Of a DNA stretch of 64,000 nt, positions 45,665 through 53,437 are shown in pieces. Below the pieces are notes generated by a model. It saw only the letters and a list, made by a program, of their open reading frames with translations, was not told where the DNA came from and did no database searches. A program made the position numbers and the translations under genes. The stretch's first letter is position 1, and every line of letters starts with the position of its first letter. The DNA comes from Oscillatoriales cyanobacterium (GTDB taxonomy: Bacteria; Cyanobacteriota; Cyanobacteriia; Cyanobacteriales; Microcoleaceae), in contig RDYN01000008.1 of NCBI GenBank assembly GCA_004293365.1, forward strand, positions 16,625 through 80,624, given 5' to 3'.

Positions 45665-47230
45665 CTATTGACTTCTGGCATCAGCTAAAGATTCATTGCT
45701 GGCTTCATCCTCAGAATGCAGTTCGGCTTGGTGGATTCGATCGGGAATCAGGCCCTCTGGCCGCACGATCATCATGACAACTAGAGTTAAACCGAACAGA
45801 AATAAGCGCAGTTGAATCGGGTCTAAACTGGTTGCTAGAAAGTCTGCTAACTGGGGAATTGCAATCCTGGGAAGTACAAAGGTATTCAGAAAACCTTTGA
45901 GGACTTGGGCGAGTTGGGGGAGATAAAGCCGATCGGCAGACATGATAATGATACCGCCCAAAATCACCCCAGTCATGTTGCCCAAACCGCCTAAAATCAC
46001 CATGCACAGGATGATTACCGACACCGAGAAATCAAAGACGCTGGGGAAAATCGCGCTGATGTAGGCGGCGTAAAACGCGCCTGCAAAGCCCGAAAACGTC
46101 GCTCCCATTGCAAAAGCCGAAAGTTTGGTTTTGACCAGGTTGATGCCCATCGCACTCGCCGCTAATTCATCTTCGCGCATGGCATTCCATGCCCGTCCCA
46201 AGCGGGAATCTCGCAGCCGCGAAATCATGAAGTAAGCGAAGACTACTAGCAATAAAATTAGGTAGTACCAGGGAAAGTAGTTGCCGGTGCTGAATGTGCC
46301 GACGATCGGCAGAGATGGACGCCCGATCGGGTTTATGCCCGCTTCGCCGCCGGTGAGGTTAAAAGGTCGATCGCACCCAACGAGACAAAGCACCAACTCG
46401 GGCTTACCCAAAATAGCAGCGACAATCTTCGAGATTGGTTCGTCGATGCGAATCGCGGTTAAATTCCGAAATACCACCGGGATAATTTCGCCAAAACCGA
46501 GGGTAACAATTGCCAAATAATCGCCCTTGAGCCGCAGTGTCGGAATACCCAGGATTACGCCCGCAATGCCAGCTACACCGGCCGCGATCGGCAAAACCAG
46601 CCAAAAATTCCAAGCAATATTTAACTGGCCGGAAGATAGCAAAGCAGTGGTGTAAGCGCCGATCGCAAAAAACGCCGCATATCCCAAATCCAACAAACCT
46701 GCAAAACCCACAGTAATATTCAAACCCAGGGCGAGCATAATAAAGATTTGAATCTGTACTACCGTAGCAATCCAGCCAGTCTTAGCTTGAAGGTCGATAA
46801 ACGGAAACAGAATTAAGATAAAAGCTAATGTTACCAGAGTAGCCTGTCGCTGCCGTTCTCCCGGCAAACCCTGCAAAGCACCCATTAACGAAGCTGTCAA
46901 AAGTGCGATCGTCAAACTGCAAATCCCGTACAGCAGAGTAGCCGGCAAATCCACAGCAGATTGACCGGAAAAAGGTCTAACTAAAACCCCTTCGATCGCG
47001 CTAGCAACTAACAGCCAAACGCCCAAACCTAAACCCGCCAAACTGCCGACTGTCGCACCCATTTTCGGGCTGTTAACCTTTTGCTCTTGACAGCTAATGA
47101 AGCCCGCAGCCGTGCCCATCAGCCACCCGATGACGGTGCCGCTCCAACCGCCGAATAGCACAACAGTCAAAAAGGCGATCGCCCCTAATATACCGCTCGA
47201 TTTAATTGCTTGGATTATCTTGTTTGACAT
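45665..47230 (-). CDS. livM: Branched-chain/neutral amino-acid ABC permease LivM, with N-terminal extension
   Basis: The 521-residue permease has the LivM core from about residue 150 (LNITVGFAGLLDLGYAAFFAIGAY, the GDYLAIVTLGFGEI cytoplasmic loop and AWNAMREDELAASAMGIN, the EAA-like loop). Ahead of it are about 145 residues with four extra hydrophobic segments (for example ILGAIAFLTVVLFGG), longer than E. coli LivM but common in cyanobacterial Nat-type permeases. It pairs with LivH. ATG at 47,230. The gap to livH is filled by xisH/xisI and a plus-strand Uma2 gene. Confidence 0.92.
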   Translation of the reverse strand: MSNKIIQAIKSSGILGAIAFLTVVLFGGWSGTVIGWLMGTAAGFISCQEQKVNSPKMGATVGSLAGLGLGVWLLVASAIEGVLVRPFSGQSAVDLPATLLYGICSLTIALLTASLMGALQGLPGERQRQATLVTLAFILILFPFIDLQAKTGWIATVVQIQIFIMLALGLNITVGFAGLLDLGYAAFFAIGAYTTALLSSGQLNIAWNFWLVLPIAAGVAGIAGVILGIPTLRLKGDYLAIVTLGFGEIIPVVFRNLTAIRIDEPISKIVAAILGKPELVLCLVGCDRPFNLTGGEAGINPIGRPSLPIVGTFSTGNYFPWYYLILLLVVFAYFMISRLRDSRLGRAWNAMREDELAASAMGINLVKTKLSAFAMGATFSGFAGAFYAAYISAIFPSVFDFSVSVIILCMVILGGLGNMTGVILGGIIIMSADRLYLPQLAQVLKGFLNTFVLPRIAIPQLADFLATSLDPIQLRLFLFGLTLVVMMIVRPEGLIPDRIHQAELHSEDEASNESLADARSQ

Positions 47231-47231
47231 A

Positions 47232-47305
47232 GGAATTAGTCAGTGGTCAGTAGTCAGTAGTCAGTAGTCAGTAGTCATTAGTTATTAGCCAGCAGTCAGC
47301 AGTCA
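47232..47305. repeat. AGTCAGT/AGTCATT heptamer array
   Basis: About nine 7-bp units of the type AGTCAGT, some changed to AGTCATT or AGCAGTC, precede the livM start codon within its 5' region. Slippage here could alter spacing of the livM promoter or leader. Confidence 0.85.
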
Positions 47306-47521
47306 GATTGAAGAGCCCTAGGACTCTCAGTATAGATGCCACTGACGTGGGATGTGCAAATTTCTGCCTCGATCAATGCGATCGACTATTTGCTATGGAA
47401 ACTGCCGATCGGGCTAGCTACAGTTTAGAGTCTTTTGAGTTCGATTATTGCACCAAAAGCGACGAAACTTCAAATATACTGGAACTGTTACCGCCACACA
47501 ATTCAAAAGGGCGATCGATAT

Positions 47522-48094
47522 ATGGTACAAGCTCCTCAAAAAACTATCACCCTGGACGAGTTTTTGCAATTGCCAGAAACCAAACCCGCTAGCGAATACA
47601 TCAACGGTGCGATCGAACAAAAACCCATGCCACAAGGAAAACACAGTACAATTCAAGGTAGACTGGTCACAGTAGTCAATCATCTCGTACAGAAACCACA
47701 AATTGCCCTAGCCTTACTAGAACTTCGCTGCACCTTTGGCGGGTGTTCTATCGTTCCCGATGTCGCGATTTTTGCGTGGAATCGAATTCCCCTTGATGCT
47801 GACGGCGAAATTGCCGATACATTTAATACTCACCCAGACTGGACAATAGAAATTTTATCCCCAGGTCAAAGCCAAACCAAAGTCACAAACAATATTTTGC
47901 ATTGTTTGAATGCAGGTTGTCAGATGGGGTGGTCGATCGATCCTGATGAAAAAAACATTTTAGCTTATCCCGCAGGGGAGCAGCCGATCGCACTGCAAGA
48001 ACCGACAGATATACTTCCGATTCCCCAATTTATGCCGGAAATGCAGTTGACTTTAGGCGAAGTTTTTGGCTGGCTCAAACCTGGGAATATTTAA
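47522..48094 (+). CDS. Uma2-family (DUF820) nuclease-fold protein
   Basis: The 190-residue protein has the Uma2 pattern: TLDEFLQLPETKPASEYINGAIEQ at the start, a His in GKHSTIQGRL, the PD-like PDVAIFAW and the TIEILSPGQSQ motif (PD-(D/E)xK-type active site). These proteins are highly amplified in cyanobacteria. They are annotated as putative restriction-type endonucleases; their biological role is unclear. ATG 47,522 is chosen because upstream codons are unconserved. It lies on the opposite strand inside the transporter cluster. Confidence 0.88.
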   Translation: MVQAPQKTITLDEFLQLPETKPASEYINGAIEQKPMPQGKHSTIQGRLVTVVNHLVQKPQIALALLELRCTFGGCSIVPDVAIFAWNRIPLDADGEIADTFNTHPDWTIEILSPGQSQTKVTNNILHCLNAGCQMGWSIDPDEKNILAYPAGEQPIALQEPTDILPIPQFMPEMQLTLGEVFGWLKPGNI

Positions 48095-48136
48095 TTTGAT
48101 AGCGACGGTTAACTCGATATTTTGCAGGCGGATTTT

Positions 48137-48472
48137 TCAGGCGATCGCAAATCCGGTATGTTTGCGTACTTCCGGCGAATGAAACGCCAAAACAATGCAA
48201 TTTTCAGGAACGCCACCTTCCAGTAATTCATCAGTAATCCCGTCTTCCATACCATCATAATGAATCCAGAGTTTGCCGTTGCGAATTTCAACGTGAATGA
48301 GGCAATAGTGGAGTCGCTTGTCCCCCTCCCAGCCTTCAGTCATCAATAAAAAATCATTTCGGTCTTCGCTTACAATTACTTTGTTATTAATCTCGGCGTA
48401 TGTGTAGGGTATGCTGGCATAATACGACAGAATTTTAACAATTAATTCGCGGTATTCGTCTAGTTTATCCAT
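48137..48472 (-). CDS. xisI: XisI family protein (fdxN-element excision controlling factor)
   Basis: The 111-residue protein has the XisI signature: YRELIVKILSYYAS at the start, RLHYCLIHVEIRNGKLWIHYDGMEDGI in the middle and GVPENCIVLAFHSPEVRKHTGFA at the end. In Anabaena XisH and XisI are needed with recombinase XisF for excision of the fdxN element. Here there is no recombinase nearby and no element, so the role is unknown, as for the many other cyanobacterial xisHI pairs. The start overlaps the end of xisH by 13 bases. Confidence 0.9.
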   Translation of the reverse strand: MDKLDEYRELIVKILSYYASIPYTYAEINNKVIVSEDRNDFLLMTEGWEGDKRLHYCLIHVEIRNGKLWIHYDGMEDGITDELLEGGVPENCIVLAFHSPEVRKHTGFAIA

Positions 48473-48881
48473 CTGATAATAACCTCCTGAATAGGATCTA
48501 TAACGATTAGTTTTATTGTTCTATCCTCAAGTACGACTTGCACGATATCCTCCTGAAAGAAGCTGGTATAAATTTCTTCGGTAATTGCTAGATATAGGGC
48601 GCGATCTGACTCTCTTTTAGAGAGTATTTTTAAGTACAAACTGTATTGTCCGATCGCATTTTCCCAATCTCTGACTGGAGACTTGCCGACAAAACTTTTG
48701 ATTTCAACTGCAATTCTTTGTCCCTCGCGTTCGGCTGCTAGTAGCTTTTTAGCTCCCAAATCCACAAATACACAAATACACTGCGCGAACCAAATTGTAG
48801 AGTCAGAGGATCGTCTGTAATTGTCCACCCATCCTTTTCTAAAGCAGTCCTTACATTATAATGATAAATGTCTTTTGCCAT
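48460..48881 (-). pseudogene. xisH: xisH disrupted by an 8-bp tandem duplication
   Basis: The true start is ATG 48,881, encoding MAKDIYHYNVRTALEKDGW and ITDDPLTLQFGSRSVFV. The plus-strand octamer CACAAATA is then duplicated at 48,763-48,770 and 48,771-48,778, which shifts the frame. Removing one copy restores VFVDLGAKKLLAAEREGQRI and a full XisH (about 137 residues) through IKSFVGKS, YLAITEEIY and DPIQEVIIRWI. XisH has an endonuclease-like fold. The lesion is simple and probably recent, or phase-variable. The partner xisI and the start of livH on either side are intact. Confidence 0.88.
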
Positions 48882-48899
48882 TTTTTCAACCCAGCACCT

Positions 48900-49976
48900 T
48901 CAAACCTTCTCCTGAACATTTTCTCCCAGCAAACCGCCTGGACGAAAAGCCAAAATCACCACCAAAACCCCAAACACCCAAGCATTAGTCCAGCGACTCG
49001 ACAAATACTGATCGCTCAAAGACGACAACACCCCAATCAAAACCCCTCCTAACATCGCCCCGACAATATTGCCAATTCCCCCCAAAACGGCCGCCGTAAA
49101 AGCTCTCAATCCCGCCGTAAAACCCATCGTAAACACGATCGTATTGTTGTACAAACCCACCAAGATTCCCGCTGAACCAGCCAAAGCTCCACCAATCAGA
49201 AAAGTCAGAGCAATAATCTGATCGACATTAATCCCCATGATTTTAGCAGCATCCCGGCTTTGAGCAGTTGCCCGCATCGCCTTTCCCAGACGAGTGTACT
49301 GCACAAACACATGAAGCAAAACCATCAATGCTAGCGCCACCACCAACACAATTAAATCCTTAGTGGTAAACACAATACTTGTTTGAATTCCTAAAGCTTT
49401 GAGAATATCAACTCGCGGCAACAAATCGGGGAAGCTTTTCGGAGCTGCCGAATTAGAACCCATCACCGGAATAAAAGCTTTCAAGCCTCCCCAAAATAAT
49501 CCCATATTTTGGAATATAAAAGAAACCCCGATCGCCGAAATTAAAGGAGCCAAACGGGGAGCATTTCGCAACGGCCGATAAGCATACTTTTCCACAACAA
49601 TATTCAGCCCAGCACAAAATGCCGAACATACAATTAAAGCGACTAACATTACTGGTATAGCAACAGCTAAAGGTGCGCTGTCTTGAATGCCAAAAGCCCC
49701 GAACACAGTTAGGGAAGCAAAAGCACCCAACATATACAAATCGCCGTGAGCAAAATTGATTAATTCAATAATGCCGTAAACCATCGTATAACCCAAAGCA
49801 ATAATGGCAATCAGCGCCCCGTTGACCAAGCCAACTAATAATTGTTGGATCAAAACTTCAGGACTGCTGGCTATTTCTCCAATAATTTTGGGCAAGTCAA
49901 ATCCGGCGATCGGCCCCAACAACAAAACTATATAAGCGACACCTATATATAAAAGAATACTTTGCCAGTTTTTCAT
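48900..49976 (-). CDS. livH: Branched-chain/neutral amino-acid ABC permease LivH
   Basis: The permease of about 358 residues has the LivH hallmarks: QLLVGLVNGALIAIIALGYT, MVYGIIELINFAHGDLYMLG, an RATAQSRDAAKIMGIN coupling loop, and AAVLGGIGNIVGAMLGGVLIG. About eight membrane helices. ATG 49,976 (MKNWQS) is preferred to a start 26 codons upstream, which would be encoded by repeat-like sequence. It stands directly downstream of the binding-protein gene, separated by a tandem repeat, and 18 bases upstream of xisH. Confidence 0.94.
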   Translation of the reverse strand: MKNWQSILLYIGVAYIVLLLGPIAGFDLPKIIGEIASSPEVLIQQLLVGLVNGALIAIIALGYTMVYGIIELINFAHGDLYMLGAFASLTVFGAFGIQDSAPLAVAIPVMLVALIVCSAFCAGLNIVVEKYAYRPLRNAPRLAPLISAIGVSFIFQNMGLFWGGLKAFIPVMGSNSAAPKSFPDLLPRVDILKALGIQTSIVFTTKDLIVLVVALALMVLLHVFVQYTRLGKAMRATAQSRDAAKIMGINVDQIIALTFLIGGALAGSAGILVGLYNNTIVFTMGFTAGLRAFTAAVLGGIGNIVGAMLGGVLIGVLSSLSDQYLSSRWTNAWVFGVLVVILAFRPGGLLGENVQEKV

Positions 49977-49995
49977 AATTTTGGGGTAATTGGTG

Positions 49996-50099
49996 ATTGG
50001 TAAGGTGCGCATTGCGTACCCTACTAAGTGATTGGTAAGGTGCGCATTGCGCACCCTACTAGGTGATTGGTAAGGTGCGCATTGCGCACCTACTAGGTA
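49996..50099. repeat. Three 35-bp tandem repeats with GGTGCGCATTGCGCACC
   Basis: Units beginning ATTGGTAAGGTGCGCATTGC start at 49,996, 50,031 and 50,066. Each carries a GGTGCGCATTGCGYACC palindrome. The array lies between the binding-protein and livH genes and may act on relative expression. Confidence 0.9.
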
Positions 50100-50155
50100 A
50101 TTGGGTAACTAAAATTTTTTTTACCCATTACCCATTATCAATTCCCAATTATCCA

Positions 50156-51553
50156 TTATTCCGCCTTCAGCGCGCTCACAAACTCCCACTTGCCGCCTTT
50201 AACAACATTTCCTGACATTACAGTCAAGCTCGTGTCGCCGTTAGCGTCAAAACTCCAATTGCCGAGTACCCCGTTAAAATCCTTAGTTGCCAACACAGCA
50301 TCGCGGATCGCAGCGCGGTCATTTTTGCAGACTTTATTAATTGCGCCGATCGCCACTTTAGCAGCTTCATAAGCGTAAGCTGCATAAGCTTCAGGTTCAG
50401 CATTATATTTTGCCTTGTAACCTTCGTACCACTTAGCGCCCTCACCAGTCAATTCCTTAGGAGGCAACCCGCCAAAAGTAGCATAAACACCTTCGGCATC
50501 TTTACCTCCAGCATCAATTAAAGCTTGCTCCTTAATGCCGTCTGGGCCCATGAACTTAACTGCATCAGCCGCCATCCCGACATTTCTCATGTCTTTAATT
50601 ATCTGTCCGGCATTGCTCTGAGTAGTGCCGCCGAAGTAAATCATGTCTGGATTTAAAGCTTTGATCTTATTCATTAGCGCCTTGTAGTCGCTAGCTTTGA
50701 TATCAATTCCCTCCCTTCCCAGGACTTGAATTCCCAACTTTTTAGCAGTTGCTTCAAAAACATCAGCTATACCTTTACCGTAGAGTTCTTGGTCGTCAAG
50801 AATGAAAACTTTTTGCACGCCCAAAGACTTCGCCCAGTTTCCAGCGACAGAACCTTGAAGGTCATCAGCAGGCACAACACGGGTAAAATTGCGAGTGCCT
50901 GCGGGATAATAAACGTTCGGTTCTTTGGGTTCGCCTTTTCCCGGTTTGGTCAGTCCCGGATAAGTGTTTGCCGGACTGATCATCACGACGTTAACTTGGT
51001 TGAGCACGGGAATGGAAAGTTTGGCTGCACCGGAGTTATAGTGACCGATGACGGCAACTACTGAACCGTCAGCGGCGACTTTGTTAGAGTTAGACGTTAC
51101 CTGGGACGGGTCCCATTTGCCGGCGGCGGCGGTGGCGTCATCGAGAACTTCGTATTCGATTTTGATTTTGCCGTCGCAAGCTTTCGAGTCGGTTTCGGCT
51201 AGTGCTTGTTTGATGCCGTTGACCATTGTTTGAGATTGACCCAAGGCGCTGCCTGTCATGGGGAGCATGGAGACAATTTTGACAGTATTTGGGTCTCCGG
51301 GGGTGCTGACAGCGACGGGAGTGGCTGCTGGAGCGACTGCGGGACTGCTTCCGGGAGTGGTTGTGGCGGTCGGTGTTTGAGGACTTTGACAGCTAGCGCA
51401 CAGAGAGGCGATGCCGGCGGCTACAAGTATTTTCCGCAATCCTGCGACGCCCAGATTCTGTGTGGTGTTGGTTTTTGAGGGTGTGGCACTCTTGCCCCCT
51501 GATTTCTGGGAAAAGTTCATGGGTTGGTTCGTTTGTTGGTTGCGTTTTTGCAT
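50156..51553 (-). CDS. Amino-acid ABC transporter substrate-binding lipoprotein
   Basis: The protein of about 465 residues has a lipobox (LVAAGIASLCASC), a Thr/Pro/Ala-rich linker, then a type-I periplasmic-binding fold of the Leu/Ile/Val-receptor class (VKIVSMLPMTGSALGQSQ, AVIGHYNSGAAKLSIPVLNQ, ADDLQGSVAGNWAKSLGV, YFGGTTQSNAGQIIKDMR). It would capture amino acids for LivHMGF. The start is uncertain: ATG 51,553 or 51,520; neither has a clear ribosome-binding site, and a frame extends to 51,592. It is the first gene of the split transporter cluster. Confidence 0.92.
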   Translation of the reverse strand: MQKRNQQTNQPMNFSQKSGGKSATPSKTNTTQNLGVAGLRKILVAAGIASLCASCQSPQTPTATTTPGSSPAVAPAATPVAVSTPGDPNTVKIVSMLPMTGSALGQSQTMVNGIKQALAETDSKACDGKIKIEYEVLDDATAAAGKWDPSQVTSNSNKVAADGSVVAVIGHYNSGAAKLSIPVLNQVNVVMISPANTYPGLTKPGKGEPKEPNVYYPAGTRNFTRVVPADDLQGSVAGNWAKSLGVQKVFILDDQELYGKGIADVFEATAKKLGIQVLGREGIDIKASDYKALMNKIKALNPDMIYFGGTTQSNAGQIIKDMRNVGMAADAVKFMGPDGIKEQALIDAGGKDAEGVYATFGGLPPKELTGEGAKWYEGYKAKYNAEPEAYAAYAYEAAKVAIGAINKVCKNDRAAIRDAVLATKDFNGVLGNWSFDANGDTSLTVMSGNVVKGGKWEFVSALKAE

Positions 51554-51761
51554 ATTTTTCACTTTAGTCAGTATGTAGTCAAGAGTTAGCACAGATTTTC
51601 AAATTTTAGGTCAACTCTTAAAGATACACTGCTGCGACAAGCTCGGGACTTGGGGCAGATATCCTGTCTTCGGGGCGGCGGGGCCTTTGTCCGTGCAATG
51701 GGTGAGTTCAGGATTTGATTGCGGTTAAGTAGAGCTGCGATCGCAAATTACAGTCTATGTG

Positions 51762-51790
51762 TTGACATTGTGTATACAAAAAGTTAAAAT
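51762..51790 (+). promoter_or_regulatory. Sigma70-type promoter of the DUF1778/GNAT module
   Basis: TTGACA at 51,762-51,767 and TAAAAT at 51,785-51,790 are exactly 17 bases apart. The spacer holds TTGTGTATACAA, a near-palindrome that could be the operator for antitoxin autoregulation. The antitoxin ATG is 60 bases downstream, after CCAGAGGT. Confidence 0.65.
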
Positions 51791-51849
51791 ATAAATATTC
51801 TAGAGCTACTAGCTCTAATTACTGCTCTGTTTAGCCAGAGGTAACTGTT

Positions 51850-52146
51850 ATGAACCCGCCAGCATCTGAAGGGTCAGTCAGCCAGACGCGCGATGTTACA
51901 ATCAACATTCGAGCTCAGCCTAATCAACGCGATCTAATCGATCGCGCGGCCCAATTACAGGGAAAGAGCCGATCGGAGTTCATGCTTGAATCAGCTTACC
52001 AAAAAGCTCAAGATGTTCTTCTAGATCGCTGTTTTTTTGGGTTAGATGAAATTAAATTTAAGCAATTTTTGGCGCTGCTTGATGCACCTCCGACGCCAAA
52101 TCAGAAGCTCAACGCATTACTAAAAACAAAATCTCCGTGGGATTAG
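51850..52146 (+). CDS. DUF1778 (TacA-type) antitoxin
   Basis: The 98-residue protein has the DUF1778 ribbon-helix-helix region: TINIRAQPNQRDLIDRAAQL and GKSRSEFMLESAYQKA, followed by a tail (LDRCFFGLDEIKFKQFLALL) that would wrap the toxin. It should neutralise the GNAT toxin encoded by the next gene and repress the shared promoter. The genes overlap by 10 bases (toxin GTG at 52,137). ATG 51,850 with AGAGGTAAC upstream. Confidence 0.92.
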   Translation: MNPPASEGSVSQTRDVTINIRAQPNQRDLIDRAAQLQGKSRSEFMLESAYQKAQDVLLDRCFFGLDEIKFKQFLALLDAPPTPNQKLNALLKTKSPWD

Positions 52147-52649
52147 ATCGAGATTTAAACAAACTCTCTCCGCCAGAAAAACTGAACTCATTACATCAAA
52201 TAGAGAGCTTTGATTCAGGCAATAACCAGTTAGATGAATGGCTCAAGCGCCGCGCTCTGAAAAATGAGTTAGAGGGGGCTTCACGGACTTATGTTTTGTG
52301 CGATCGCCAAGCAGTCATTGCCTACTATTGCCTGGCAACAGGAGCAGTAGCACAAAGTGCTGCAACGGGTAAAGTCCGGCGCAATATGCCCGATCCGATT
52401 CCTGTTATGGTCATAGGAAGGCTTGCCTGCGATCGCAACTGGCAAGGCTGCGGCATCGGACGCGCTCTGCTGCGGGATGCAATTCTTCGCACTTTGCAAG
52501 CTGCCGAGATTGCAGGGATACGGGCAATTCTCGTACACGCTATCTCCGAAGATGCAAAGCGGTTTTATGAGAAGTGCGGGTTTACTGTTTCGCCGATCGA
52601 TCCGATGACACTCATGGTGAAAGTTAGCGATGCCGTTGCTTCACTTTAG
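52137..52649 (+). CDS. GNAT-family acetyltransferase toxin (TacT-type)
   Basis: The 170-residue protein is a GNAT acetyltransferase. IESFDSGNNQLDEWLKRRA near the start and the acetyl-CoA loop QGCGIGRALLRDAI (about residues 101-114) mark the TacT/AtaT toxin group. These toxins acetylate the amino group of charged tRNAs and stop translation; the C-terminal YEKCGF motif contains the usual active-site Tyr. GTG start within the antitoxin gene implies translational coupling. It appears intact. Confidence 0.92.
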   Translation: MGLDRDLNKLSPPEKLNSLHQIESFDSGNNQLDEWLKRRALKNELEGASRTYVLCDRQAVIAYYCLATGAVAQSAATGKVRRNMPDPIPVMVIGRLACDRNWQGCGIGRALLRDAILRTLQAAEIAGIRAILVHAISEDAKRFYEKCGFTVSPIDPMTLMVKVSDAVASL

Positions 52650-52688
52650 CTCAGATGTTATTTGCTCTCGTTGGAGGTTTGCTAGCGC

Positions 52689-53027
52689 ATGATTGAGCTG
52701 CAATCAGATTTAGAATACGTGTTGAACGATCGCCTAAAAGTATCTCTCGATGCGATCGCCCAATTTTGCCAGCACTGGAACATTGTCGAGTTTGCCCTGT
52801 TTGGCTCGGTGCTGCGGGATGATTTTCGCCCCGATAGCGATGTGGATGTATTAGTTACCTATGAGCCATCCCACCGCCTCACGCTGTCTCATTTATTGGG
52901 AATGCAGGAGGAGATCGAGGATTTATTTCACCGTTGTGTAGATTTGGTGGAAAAAAAACAGTTAAAAAATCCTTATCTACGATCGAACATTTTGAAAACC
53001 TATCGAGTGATTTATGCAAGCAAATGA
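52689..53027 (+). CDS. mntA: MNT nucleotidyltransferase antitoxin
   Basis: The 112-residue protein is a minimal nucleotidyltransferase with the motif GSVLRDDFRPDSDVDVLV (GSx10DxD, about 37-54). MntA proteins neutralise HEPN RNase toxins by AMPylating a Tyr of the toxin. GGAGGTTT precedes the ATG by 9-10 bases. The downstream HEPN start codon overlaps its end by 14 bases. This antitoxin is intact although its toxin is not. Confidence 0.9.
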   Translation: MIELQSDLEYVLNDRLKVSLDAIAQFCQHWNIVEFALFGSVLRDDFRPDSDVDVLVTYEPSHRLTLSHLLGMQEEIEDLFHRCVDLVEKKQLKNPYLRSNILKTYRVIYASK

Positions 53028-53371
53028 TCGAGATAGTGTTTCACTTTGGGACATGGCGCAAGCAATCCGTCGGATTCAAGAGTTTACGGCGGATACCTCA
53101 TGCGAGACTCCGGCTTGAAAATGTTTTTATGCAAAGTGCCGTAGAGCGACAGTTGGGAATTTTGGGGGAAGCAGCTCGGAGGGTTTCGATCGAGTTTCAG
53201 CAGTTTCATCCCGAAATTGATTGGCGAAATGCGATTAACTTACGCAATATTTTGGTTCATCGTTATGACCAAGTGAGTTCGGAAGTTATTTGGAATATTG
53301 TTACAAGTGTTTTGCCGAGTTTGCTGGTACAAGTAGAGGCATTATTGCCGCCTTTGCCTGATGATAGTTGA
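53014..53371 (+). pseudogene. hepT: HEPN toxin (DUF86), frameshifted
   Basis: ATG 53,014 begins a normal HEPN start (MQANDRDSVSLWDMAQAIRR, then IQEFTADTS) but this frame ends at TGA 53,116. The rest (ENVFMQSAVERQLGILGEAA, then the catalytic RNILVHRYDQV, Rx4H type) is in the +1 frame from about 53,110 to 53,371. One extra base, or an equivalent indel, between 53,095 and 53,115 explains it. The toxin cannot be made at full length, so the module is probably dead, with only the antitoxin left. Confidence 0.85.
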
Positions 53372-53437
53372 GCGATCGCCCACAAACACGTCAAATGTGC
53401 GATCGCCCGATCGCCATAGTTCCCAACTGTCAACTGT

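Noticed and set aside
52934..53371. A continuous 145-codon frame covering the HEPN catalytic part
   Set aside because: Its first about 55 codons lie out of frame over mntA and the true HEPN start; only the 3' part is HEPN.
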